Positions 41,824 to 54,100 of a stretch of 64,000 nucleotides of DNA are shown here, piece after piece; within the stretch, counting starts at the first letter, position 1, and the number at the start of each line of letters is the position of its first letter. This DNA comes from Candidatus Phosphoribacter hodrii. Its GTDB lineage: Bacteria; Actinomycetota; Actinomycetes; Actinomycetales; Dermatophilaceae. A model generated the notes under the pieces. It ran no database searches. It was given only the letters and a program-made list of their open reading frames with translations, and had not been told where the DNA came from. The translations under genes and the position numbers were made by a program. The stretch is from positions 264,216 to 328,215 of the forward strand of contig JADJIB010000005.1 of assembly GCA_016707175.1 (NCBI GenBank). Reading direction: 5' to 3'.

Positions 41824-44800
41824 ATGACTGTCGGGGCGATGGACTTCTCAGCCGGACCGGTGTTCGGCGCCAGGTCGGACTCTGAGTCGTCGGGAAGCGG
41901 TGGCTTCGGGACGCCGGAGCCGATCGCCATCATTGGTGCGGCCGGCCGGTTCGCGCTGGCTGCAGACCTCGAGGAGTACTGGGCCAACCTCCGCTACGGA
42001 CGAAACGGCCATCGTCGGTTCCCGGGCGACCGGGCGCGCGCGGGGGCGAGGGCGGCGCGCGACAAGGCGGGCGCCGGACTCGGGACGAGCTACCCGGCCG
42101 GGTATCTCGACGACATCGCCGCGTTCGACCATGCCTTCTTCGAGATCTCCTTCCGCGAGGCCTGCCTCATGGATCCCAACCAGCGGATCTTTCTCGAGGA
42201 GGCGTATCGAGCGCTGGAGTCAGCGGGCTACACCGGCCCGGCCCTACGCGACTTCGACACCGGCGTCTATGTCGGTCACAGCGCGGATCTCACCGCTGCT
42301 TATGCGGACTTCGTTCGCGACGAACACCCCACCGTGTTTCCGGAGATTTCCGTCGCCGGGAACATGAGTTCGGTCATCGCCAGCCGGCTGGCCTATCACC
42401 TCGACCTCCGGGGCCCTTGCGTCGTCGTCGACACGGCCTGCTCGTCAAGCCTGGTCGCCGTCCACATCGCCTCAGAAGCGCTGCGCAGTGGGCAGATCCG
42501 GATGGCCGTCGTCGGGAGCGTCAAGGTCAGCATCGCCCCCCTCGGGCCCGGCCCCGACGACGAGTTGGGGATCCGCTCAGCCCACCACCAGACCCGGACG
42601 TTCGACGCCGCGGCCGATGGAATCAGCTCGGGTGAGGGTGCGGCGGCCGTGGTCCTCAAGCGACTGGACGACGCTCTCGCCGACGGGGATCGCATCCTGG
42701 CGGTGATCCGCGCGAGCGCCGTCAACCAGGACGGGCGCACGGTCGGAATCACCGCTCCCAACCCCCGTGCCCAGGAGGAACTGCTCTCGGGTTGCTGGGA
42801 GGCAGCCGGGATCGATGTGGAGGACCTGGTCTACCTGGAAGCCCACGGCACGGGAACCACACTGGGGGACCCGATCGAGGTGAGCGCGATGAGTGCCGCG
42901 CTGCGACGGCATACCTCTCGTCGGGGTTTCTGCGCGGTCGGCTCGGTGAAGCCGTCCCTGGGACACCTGGACCACCTTGCCGGCCTCGCGTCCCTCGTCA
43001 AGGTCGTCGCGATGCTTGGTCACCGGACGATCCCCCCGACGATCCATTTCGAGACTCCCAACCGACACATCGACTTCGTCGACTCGGGGCTCTATGTGGC
43101 CGACGTCCTGCACCCCATGCCGGCGGAGGTCGAGCGCCCGCTGTGTGGGTGACTCCTTCGGCCTCGCCGGAACGAACTGTCACGTCCTCCTCGAGCACTA
43201 CCCCCGACCGTCACCACCGGTCCCCCGGACCTCACCTGCTGGCGATCTCGGCCAAGACCTCGGCGCAGCGTTCGGCACTGGTGGGGGACTACATCGTCGC
43301 GCTCACCGCGTCACAGGGGATCGACGACGACCTCGCCGCGGTATGCCGCACGGCGGCCGATGGGCGCCCCGCCTTCCCGATGCGACTGGCCTGCGTCGCC
43401 GACTCGTCGGCGCAGTTGGTCGACGCGCTCCAGCGGTGGCTGGCCGACGACGCCGAACCGTCCGTTCTGGCCAATTCCGTTCGCGCCCGCGAGGTTCCGT
43501 CCGGTGGCGACCTGCCCGAATCGGTTCCGCGCGACGGTGCTGCCCGCCGTGCCGTGCTGACGGACGTGGCGAGGCGGTTCGTTGCCGGCGACGACAGTGC
43601 GCTGGCGCTCGTGCGCGAACCAGGGGAGGGACGATCCCGCCTTCCGCATCATCCGCTCCGGCGCATCCCCTGCTGGGCGGCGGAGATCGACCAGCCGCCG
43701 GAAGGTGTGCGCCTGGAACGTCTTGTCGATACCGGCGACGAGACCTTCTTCCGGATCGCCCTGGACCTGTCCACCGACTGGGTGTTGGCCGAGCACCGGG
43801 TCGACTCCGATTGCGTGCTACCCGGCGCCGCGATCGTCGACGCCGTGGTGACCGCGGTGCGCACCCGCGGTCGGGGATCGGCCGGCCCGATCGTCCTTGA
43901 GCGGGTCTTCTTCCTGCGGCCCGTGACGGTCCCGTTGGGCAGCTCGGCGGCGCTGATGGTGGCGTTGACCCGGGATCACTCGGGGGAAGCCTTCCGGGTC
44001 CTGGGGAGTATCGACGGCGGCCCATGGGACACCCATGTCATCGGGGCGGTGCGATACCCGGAGGACGCCGTCGCGGCCGACATCGCCGTGCCGCCGGATA
44101 CCGCATTGCGGCTGGTCGGCCCCGATGAGGAGCGACCCGTGGCCGTCTCCATCGGCGGGCACTGGACCCGGATCAGTCGGGAGTTGCGCGAGCAGGACGC
44201 GATGACGTCCTGGGGTCGATTCCACGTGCCCGACTCGGACGCAGCCGCTTTCGCGGGGTTCCACCTCTACCCACCGTTGCTCGATCGGGCTCTCAACGCG
44301 CTCAACACCCATATCGGCTCCGGCACCTACCTCCCGTTCTCGGTGGATCGCCTCCTCGTCCATCGCCCCCTCGACCGCACCTGCGTGGCCCGACTGACCC
44401 GCCGTCCCAGCGATGGGCTGGATCGCTCCCTGCTGCTTGACATCGTTCTGACCGACGCGGCCGGCCGGGTCGCGCTGACCGCCACCGACTACTGCCTCCT
44501 GCAGCATCACGCCCGTCATCTCGCACCGCTGCGCCAGATTGACGACTACGTCCGAGAGGTCTACTGGGCGCCCATCGAGACGCCCGGCGCCGGGGCATCG
44601 AGCGGCGAGAGCCTGCTGGTGCTGCTGCTGCCCGACGGAGCCGAGACGCTGGGCGCGGCCTTCCGCGCGCGCCACGACAGAGTGGTCACCCTGTCTGGCC
44701 CCGCGGCCTCATTCGCCGATCAGGTGGAGCGGTTATTGGACAGTCGTCCCGGACCGGTCCACCTGGTCGTGGGCGCCGGCCTGCATCCAGGCCTGACGAC

Positions 44801-46340
44801 GGGCGTGTCCACTGGCTTGACCACGGGCCTGACCGAGCTCACCGCCGCAGTGAGCGACGGACCGCAGGCTCTGGTGCGGCTCGTCCAGTTGGTCGGTCGT
44901 GAGTCGGCCCCGGTGGCCGCCATCACGGTGTTGACAGCGAACGCGTTCGACCAACCCGTCCGTCCGGAGGCGTCGCTCACCTGGGGGCTGAGCAAGGTGG
45001 TGAACGCCGAGTTTGGTCGGGTTCGGTGCCGGGTCATCGACGTCGACGACACCACCCCGGACGAGGTCATCGTGGCCGAGGTCCTTGCCGACGGCCGACC
45101 CGACCAGGTGCGACTGTCGGCCGGTCGCCCACAGATCCAGCGGGCCCGGCCGGTGGTCCTCGACACCCCCGACCAATCGGCCCTGTCCATTCGTCAAGGA
45201 GGGCACTACCTGCTGACCGGCGGCGCCGGTGACCTGGCGCGCGTGGTCACCGAACACCTCGCGAGCACGTCCCCGTGTCATGTCACGGTGTTGGACCGAT
45301 TGCCGGAACAGGAGTGTGCCGGCTGGCCGGAGCATCGCGCCGTCATCGAGGCGCACGGGTCGACCCTCGACTACGTGCAGTGCGACATCACCGACCCTCG
45401 GGCCGTGGACGACGCGATCACCGCCTCCGTGGCGGCGCGCGGTCCGCTGCGTGGTGTGCTGCATCTGGCCGGCGTGTTGGGTGATCGGTTGATCATGCGG
45501 GTGGAGGAAGAGGCCTTCGTCGACCTCTTGCGACCCAAGGTCCACGGGACATGGGTCATCGACCACGCGACTCGGGCCCAGCCACTCGACTTCTTCCTGA
45601 TGTTCTCCTCGATCAGCTCACTTATGGGCGGCATCGGTCAGGCCGGTTATGTCACGGCCAACACCTACCTCGACCAATACCCAGCGAGCCGCACCGGCCC
45701 AGGCCTGTCGATGACGGTGAACTGGGCGGCCTGGGCCGAGCAGGGGATGGCGGTCCGGATGGGCCTGGACGAGTCGCGCAACAACCTCTACTCGCTGGCC
45801 AACGCCGAAGCGCTGCAGTGTTTCGACGCCGTCCTGCGCCATCCGCGGCCCCATGTGGTCGTCGGCCGGCCCAACCGTCGGGTGCTGGAGCAATCGTCTC
45901 GGACCTCGATGATCTTCGACGACGACGAGCGACGTGAGCAGCCGTTGGCTGAGGTGAGGGTCACCGCCCCCTCCGCCGCCAATGGGAACGGCGTCTACAC
46001 GACCACCGAGACCAGCGTCGCCGCCGCCTGGCGGGCGGTCCTCGGGAATCCCGTGATCGACGTGCACGCCAATTTCACTGAAGCTGGCGGTGATTCGATC
46101 CTTGCTGTGCGGCTTCTCGACGCACTGCGGGCCGACTTCGGCGATCTCGTCGACATCACCTCGGTGTTCACCTATCCCACGATCCACCTGATGGCCGACT
46201 ACCTCGACCGGCACGGCCAGCCGGTGGGGGCGGCCACGACGGTCTCCGGAAACGACCCGGCTGACGACGAGCTCGACCGGATCCTGGCCGGGTTGGCCAG
46301 CGGTGACCTGTCGGTGCAGGACGCGGAGAGGCTCTACTGA
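41824..46340 (+). CDS. Trans-AT PKS protein 1: KS-DH-KR-ACP, frame interrupted
   Basis: The protein has about 1,504 residues once two frame changes are bridged, near 43141-43151 (just before DSFGLAGTNCHVLLEH) and near 43200-43232. KS (about 25-455): active Cys in VDTACSSSLVAVH, His in EAHGTGT and SLGHLDHLAG. No AT domain follows, only a KS-side linker. DH (about 630-900): H-R-V-D-S-D-C-V-L-P, with Ser in place of the usual Gly, and LLDRALN. KR: TGGAGDL, with Ser/Tyr in FSSISSLMGG and GQAGYVTANTYL. ACP: EAGGDSILAVRLL. The C-terminus LDRILAGLASGDLSVQDAERLY looks like a docking helix pair. It starts 17 bases after the AT gene with TAGGAGG. Confidence 0.87.
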
Positions 46341-46341
46341 C

Positions 46342-49300
46342 ATGGCCCTCAAGGAGTACCTCTACACCCAGGTCGCGGAGCGCCGGCTCAGCGTCGCCGA
46401 CGCCAAGCAGTACCTCCGAGAGTTGTCCACCGCTGCCGGCCCGCACGACATCGCCGTCATCGGGATGGCGGGCCGCTTCCCCGAGGCACCCGACCTGACG
46501 GCCTACTGGGACAACCTCCGTGCGGGGCGCGCGTCGATCCGTGACCTGCCCGACTCGCGCAAGCCCAACGCCCTGGACTTCATCCGTCGCTTCCACCAGG
46601 ACGACCTGCGGCGCGAGGGCCGGATCAACCCGGACGGGTCGCTGCGCATCGACTTCGCGCGGCGCGGATACCTCGACCAGGTCGACCAGTTCGACGCCGC
46701 CTTCTTCGGCGTGGGGCCACGCGAGGCCGCCGCGATGGACCCCAACCAGCGGGTCTTCTTGGAGGTGGCGTATGCCGCGCTGGAAGACGCAGGCTACGGC
46801 GGCCGACGCGTCCACGGCCGCCAGGTCGGGACGTTCGTCGGCATCGACCACGTCGAAGAGCTGAAGTACAAGCGTCTTGCGGCGAAGGACCCGCTCGCCG
46901 TCACCGGAACCTGGCCTGGCATTCTCGCCAGCCGATTGGCCTACCTGTTCGACCTCCGAGGTCCGAGCATGGTCATCGACACGGCGTGTTCCTCCGGCCT
47001 CGTGTCGGTGCATCAGGCCTGCCGAGCACTGCGCCAGCAGGAGTGTGAGTTGGCGATCGCCGGGGGGCTGAGCAGCTTCTATTACGAGGCGACGACGTTC
47101 TCGTCGGAACAACGCGAGTTGGAATCGATCGAGTTTTTCGACGACACCGTTCGCACCTTCGACCGCCGGGCCAAGGGCACGACCTGGGGTGAGGGCATCG
47201 GGGTCGTCGTGTTGAAACCGCTCGACGCCGCGATCCGCGACGGCGACCTGGTCCACGCCGTGATCCGGGGAGTGCGGTCAACAACGACGGGGCGTCCAAC
47301 GGGATCACTGCTCCCAACGCGGATGCCCAGGAGCAACTTCTGTTGAGCGCCTGGCAGGACGCCCAGGTCGATCCGCGATCGATCACTTATGTCGAGGCCC
47401 ACGGAACGGGGACGGTGCTCGGCGACCCCATCGAGGTGCGGGCGCTCACCAACGCCTTCCGGCGGCATACGCCGGATCGGCAGTTCTGCGGGCTGGGCTC
47501 GGTGAAGCCCAACATCGGCCACCTCGTTGGAGCATCGGGCATGGCCTCACTGCTCAAGGTCATCCTCATGATCGAGCATGGCGAGTTTGTCCCGAGCGTC
47601 AATATCGATGACCCCAATGCGTTCATCGACTTCGTCGGCTCGCCGGCCTACGTCTGCGACCGGACCACAGCGTGGACCCCAGACCCCGGCGGCGTCCGAC
47701 GGGCGGGGGTCAACTCGTTCGGGTTCAGTGGCACCAACGCCCACGTCGTCCTCGAACAACCCCCGGCGCAGGCGGCCGTCGAGGACGGGCGCGCGGCATA
47801 CATCTTCACCGTCTCGGCGAAGACGCCGGACCTGCTCCGCCGTCTCATCCACGCGACGGCCACCCGGTTGGCCACGGCCGTGGCGCCGGCGTTGTCGGCG
47901 CTGAGCTTCACCTCCACCGTTGGGCGGGGTCACTACGAGCATCGCGTCGCCATCCGCGCCGCCACCATTACCGAACTGGTCGCCGCCCTTCGCGCCCTCG
48001 CCGACGAGGTGCCCGAGGGTGGGCCTGTGCCCGCAGGCGTGTGGCGGGGGGAGTGCCGGGTCGTCTCCGAGCGCAAGCAGGTGATCTCGTCGGGCGAGCT
48101 CACCGAGACCACCCGCCGGCAACTGTCCGCTCGCGCGGACCTGGCGGTCACGGCGGCGTTGGCTGCGCCGTCGGGTGACGGGTTGGACGCCGTCTGCGAG
48201 CTCTATGTCGCCGGAGCGGACGTCCCGTGGAGTCGCCTGTTTGACGGCATACCCGTTCGCACGGCGGCCCTGCCGGTGTATCCCTTCGACCCGGCTCCGT
48301 GGTGGTACCGCGGCGAGGCGATGGAACCCGACTCGGGCGCACCCCTCGAGGAGCCGGCCGCGGCGCCGCGACTGGGGGCGCTGCTGGGTGCCCGCGCGCT
48401 CAGCTCCCCGGACATCGACTACTTCACCGCTGGGCTGTCCAGCGCGCACGACTGGATCCTCACCGACCATGTCATCCTCGGCCAACACATCGTTCCCGGG
48501 ACCACCTACGTCGAGCTGGCCCTGGAGGTCGCCCGGGAGTATTGGCCGGGTCCCGTGACGCTTCGCGACATGGCCTACGCCGAACCCTTTGTCGTAGAAG
48601 CAGATTCGAGCTGCTCGATCCAGATCGCAGCGACTCGCACGACGCTCGGGCTGGACCTGCTCTTCACCAGCTTCGCCGACGGCAGGTGGCATCGGCATGC
48701 CGAATGCACGGTCAGCCCCGGGGCCGGACCCACCGAGAGCCGCGACCTTGACGGCCTCCGAGCAGGACTCGACGGCGCGGGGGCGCCGTGCTTCGACCTC
48801 GAACCGCGCGAGTCCGTCATCGCGTTGGGAGCGCGGTGGGCCAACGAGCAGATCGTCGCGGCTGCGGATCGCACCGCGATCGTGCGCCTCGACCTCGCCG
48901 AGCCGATGCGGGCGGATCTCGTCGGTGCCGTGTTCCACGTGGCGATGTTCGACAACGCGGTCAACGCCATCAGCCAGAAGGTCGGCGAGGGCCTCTACCT
49001 CCCCTACTTCTATCGTGAGATCCAGTGCCTGGCCCCGATGCCGCCGTCGTTCCACAGCATCATCTCCGTCCGACCCGGACCGGAGGACGGTGACTTGGAG
49101 ACGATCACCTTCGACGTGGACCTCGTTGCTCCCGATGGCCAGGTCTTCGCCCGGGTCAGGGACTATTCGATCAAGCGGGTCGATGATCGATCAGCGGCGG
49201 CGATCCGCCGCTCCGGAGGCGTCCCCCATACTACCGGCTCGCCCCGGTGCCGACCCACGCCACTCCCGATGCGCAGGCCAAACCTGTCGGGCACATCGTG

Positions 49301-51100
49301 TTGCTCAGCAGCGGCACTCCGGCGGCGCTCGCCCTGGCCGACGAACTCGCCGTCCTCGACCCCGGCCTCTGCGTCATCACGCCGGCGTCGGGGGAGGCCG
49401 GCCGGCCGCTCTGGACCGAGGTGGGCCCAGCCATCGGCGCAGCGTTGACACACGGCCCGACCCATGTCGTCGACGCGGCATCCTGGGGGCGCGACGACGA
49501 CCCCGAGACGACGTTGCTCGGGCACTTCACGGTGCTCAAGGCGATCTCGGCGCGCACCACGTCAGGGGCGCTTCGGTTCTGCGCGGTCGCCGACCATGTC
49601 TATGGCGTCGGCGACGACATCGCCCGGCCGACCCATCGCGCGCTCGCAGCGATGCTCGCCGGGTTGGCGCACGAGGACCCTGACCTCGACGTCCTCGTCC
49701 TCGACGTCGATCCGGCCGACGATCCGCGCGGGGCCGCAGTGCGGGTGGCTGAGCAGTTGACGGTGGGCAGCTACCGATACGACCGGACCTGGTGGGACGG
49801 CTCGTGGTACGAGCAGCAACTTGAGGACGCCCTCCCGACGGCAGGTGAGGACCAGCCGGTGGTCCACCGCGACGGCGTCTACGTGATCACCGGAGGGACC
49901 GGCGACCTCGGGCTCGAGGTCGCCCGCTGGTTGGCAGCCCGCGAGCAGGTGACGATCGTGCTCATCGGGCGCACCGACTGGACCGACGCGGCCCGCCCCG
50001 AGTCACCGCACGGGCTCAAGATCCGGGAGTACCTCGCCGCTATCGCCGCGTCGGGGTCACGCGCGCAGATGTATGCCGGTGACGTCGCCGACCGGGCTCG
50101 GATGGCCGAGATCCTCGACGAGGTTCGCCGCGATCTCGGCGTCGTTCGCGGAGTCTTCCACTGTGCTGGCCTGGCCGGCGAGGGTCTGGCCATCAGCAAG
50201 AGCGAGGCGGCCTTCGCGGCCACGTTGCGACCGAAGATCGGTGGCTTCGGCGTCATCGATGACCTCACGCGATCCGATGACCTCGATGTGCTCGTCCTGT
50301 TCTCGTCCGTCCTCGCCCTCTTCGGAGACGTGGGCCAGACGGACTACATGGCGGCCAACGCCTACCTCGACGCGATCTCCACACGCCGCGCCAGCCGGAC
50401 GCGAGTCATGTCGATCAACTGGCCGGCCTGGGCGGAGGTGGGCATGGCGGTGCGATTCGGGGTGACCAGCCAGGCGAACACGGTCGTCCCGCTCACGACG
50501 GCGGAGGCGATGCGGTGCCTGGACGACCTGTTCGGCTCCTGGCTGACGCCGCTGCTCCCAGGCCGTCTGGACCTGCAGGAGCTGGGCCGCCGGCTGGACC
50601 GGGTGCGTTTCCGGCTCAATCCCGCGCTGCAGCGGGCCGTCGACGAGCGGCTCCGGGCCGCCACGAGTACCGCTGCCGGCAGCTCCGGTGGTGGCTCGGC
50701 GTTGGTGATGCACGAGGAATACACCCCGACCGAACGCCAACTGTTGGTCATCTGGGCCGACGTCCTGCAGGTTCCGACGCTGGATCTCTTCGACACGTTC
50801 AGCGACCTCGGCGGCCAGTCGTTCCTCGCCATCCAGCTTTACAAGGCGATCAATCGGGCCTTCCCGGGGCTGGTGGAAGTCGCCGACGTCTATTCATTCC
50901 CGACGGTCGAGCAGATGGCGGCACAGATCGACAAGAAGTCCCTCGCGCAGGCTGAGCCCCGAACGGCCCACCCGGAGCCGGGCGCCCCCGAGGCCGGCGC
51001 CGGCGACTCCACGGTCGAGATCAGCGACCTCATCAGCCAGGTCAAAGCCGGGCGGACGTCCATCGACGACGCCGTACGAATCATGATTGGGGAGGAGTGA
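46342..51100 (+). CDS. Trans-AT PKS protein 2: KS-DH-KR-ACP, frame interrupted
   Basis: The protein has about 1,586 residues if two single bases are restored: a G near 47266-47272 (ruining the expected RGSAVNNDG) and a C in the run near 49222-49226 (before YYRLAPVPTH). The N-terminal LYTQVAERRLSVADAKQYLREL is a probable docking segment. KS: DTACSSGLVSVH, EAHGTGT, NIGHLVGASG. DH: DHVILGQHIVPG (intact HxxxGxxxxP) and MFDNAVN. KR: ITGGTGDLGLEVARWL, LFSSVLALFGD, DYMAANAYL. ACP: LGGQSFLAIQLY. Docking tail: ISDLISQVKAGRTSIDDAVRIMI. ATG at 46342, one base after the previous stop. Confidence 0.87.
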
Positions 51101-51108
51101 GCGTCCCG

Positions 51109-54100
51109 ATGAGCGAGCTTGAGGCGGTCAACCGGTACATCCTGGAGCGGGTCCAGGAGGGCAGCTTCGACGGGGACTCGGCAGTCTCCTTGTTGCGCAA
51201 GCTCAACGGGGTCGACCCGAGCAAGGACATCGCGATCGTGGGGATGTCGTGTCGCTTCCCTCGCGCCGATGACTACGACGAGTACTGGCGCAACATCATC
51301 AACAAGGTCGGCGTCATCGGCACCTTCCCCGAGGACCGGGCTCGTGACACCGGTCATGCGATGAAGCTCAAGGCCGGCTGGCTGGAACACATCGGTGATT
51401 TCGATGCGGCCTTCTTCCGGATCTCGCCCAAGGAAGCCTTGAGCATGCACCCCGAACAGCGCATCTTCCTGGAGGCAGCCTGGACCTGCCTGGAGGATGC
51501 GGGCTACTGCGGGCCGAGCGTCGAGGGCAGCAACGTCGGGGTCTTCGTCGGCGTGGACCACTCCTATCCGATGGACTACGTCGCCCACGACGCCGCTCAC
51601 TCCCTGCTGGACATGACCGCTCGATGTCCTCGGTCATGGCCAGCCGGATCGCCTTCGTCCTGGACCTGCGCGGACCGAACATGGTGCTGGACACGGCCTG
51701 TTCCTCCGGTCTGGTCGCGGTCCACCAGGCCTGTCTGTCGATCCGGGCGGGCGAGAGCGATCTGGCTATCGCCGGTGGACTGCACCTACTCAGCGACACC
51801 GACGCCTCCTTCGACGGGGTCGAGTCGACCTCCGGTGTCCTCGCATCCTTCGATCGGAACTCGCAGGGAACGGTGTGGGGCGAGGGACTGGGCCTGGGTC
51901 GTCCTCAAGGCCGCCGATCGAGCGATCGCTGACAACGACCACATCTACGCGATCATCCGCGGTAGCGCCGTCAACAACGACGGCCGCAGCAACGGCATCA
52001 CCGCCCCCAAGGCCTCGACCCAGGCCGACGTGATCCTGCGCGCGTGGCGGGACGCCGGCATCGATCCCGAGCACCTGTCCTACGTCGAGGCACGCCACGG
52101 AACCGTGCTCGGTGACCCCATCGAGGTCGACGGTCTGACGACCGCCTTCGCACGGCATACCTCGCGCAAGCAGTTCTGCGCCCTGGGCTCGGTCAAGCCC
52201 AATCTGGGGCACGGCGTGAGCGCAGCCTCGATGTCCTCACTGCTCAAGGTGCTCCTCGCCATGCGGGCCCGGAAGCTCCCGCCCAACATCAACTTCGAGG
52301 AGCCCAACCCCTACATCGCCTTCCACGAATCACCGTTGTACGTCAGCGATGTCCTGCAACCGTGGACCCCGAACGGTCCCCGGCTGCTGGCCGCAGTGAG
52401 CTCGTTCGGGTTCGGGCGGACGAACGCCCATGTGGTCCTCGAGGAGGCGCCCGCCCGCGAGGTCCCGGCCGATCCCGCCCCGGCCCCCGATCCCGACCGC
52501 CTCGTGTTCGCACTCTCGGCGCGCACCGAAGCAGCCTTGTGGCACTATGTGCGCGCCGTGCACGACCATCTTGTCGACCACCCGCAGCTGAGCCCGGCCG
52601 ACGTCTGCTTCACCCTCGCTGTCGGCCGGATGCAGTTCGAGCACCGGCTGGCCTTCGAGTTCGCCGGCCGTGCCGAACTCCTGGCCCGGCTGGCGGAGTT
52701 GTCCAGTCCTGACCGCCACCTGGCGGGCGTCCATGTCGGCCGGCACCGGGTGATCTCGGCCAACATGATCGCGCAGGACGCGCACGACCTCACCGGCACC
52801 CAACAGCGCGCCCTCACGGCGCAGGCCGCCGCGCTGCTCACGGGTGATCCGCTCGGAGCCGAGGCGCGCTCGGACCTGTGCGACCTCTTCGTCGGCGGTG
52901 CCTCTGTCGACTGGGCGGCCACGTTCTCGACACCGGGGCTGGGGCGCGTGCCGCTCCCCACCTACCCCTTCCAGCGCAAGCACTTCTGGATCGAGCCGGA
53001 GCCGGAGTCACCCACGCTGGTCGAGCCCGACGCGCTGCACCCACTCGTCGAAAAGCTGCTCGCCCGATCTCGCTCAGAGGACATCTACGGCACGCGGTTC
53101 GAGGTCGGGAAGCAGTGGATCCTCACCGAACACGTCATCAACGGCCACAACGTCATTCCCGGAACGGCCTTCCTCGAGATGATGCATGCCGCCTGCGCGC
53201 AGACGTGCGGGCAGCCCCAGCTTGAGCTGGCGGACGTGGTCTTCCATGCCTCGGCGACAGTGCGTCCGGACGAGCCGCTGGACGTGCAGATCACGGTGCG
53301 CACCGTCGAGGGTGCCTTCGAGATCGAGATCCTCAGTGAGGACCCCGACCTTGGCTGGGTCACTCACGCGACCGGACGCGGCATACCTCTGGCTGCAACC
53401 CGGCCACCGACCGTCCTGGACCCGGCGATCACGCGCGCTCGGTGCGACGAGGTGCTGCCGTTCGACCTCTCCAAGGAATACGGCGGCTTCCGGTTCGGGC
53501 CACGGTGGCGCAACGTCACGGAGATCGTCTACAACTCCCGGCAGGAGATCTTCACCGACCTGGTCATGGCCGAGGATTTCCTCGCCGATCTCGACGAGTA
53601 CTTCCTGCACCCCGCGCTGTTGGACAACGCCATCAACATCGGGTCGGAGTTCCTCATCCAGAACGTCACCCACACGATGTTCCTGCCGTTCGCCTGCAAG
53701 AGCATCAAGATCTACGCCCCGTTGCCTCAGTCGTTCGTCAGCGTCCAGGTGATCCGCAACCCCATCAAGAACGACATGGGTGCTGCGTCGATCGACGTCA
53801 CCCTCGTCGATGCGGCGGGCCGGGTGATCCTCACCCTCGAGAAGTACTCCCTCAAACGGGTCAACCACGAACTGTTCGTCAACAGCGTCTATCACCGCGT
53901 CGGGTTCAAGGAGACCCCGCTGCCTCCGACCGCTGTCGGCGGCAGCGCCCACTCGCTGGCCGCCTCCACCGTCTTGCTCGTGGCCGACCAACCCGACCAG
54001 GGGCTGGTCATCGCGGAGGCCAGCCGCCAGTTAGAGGCCGTCGGCGCGAAGGTCGTCGTCGCGGCCACCGATGCCGACCTCGACCTGGTGTTCACGGCAC

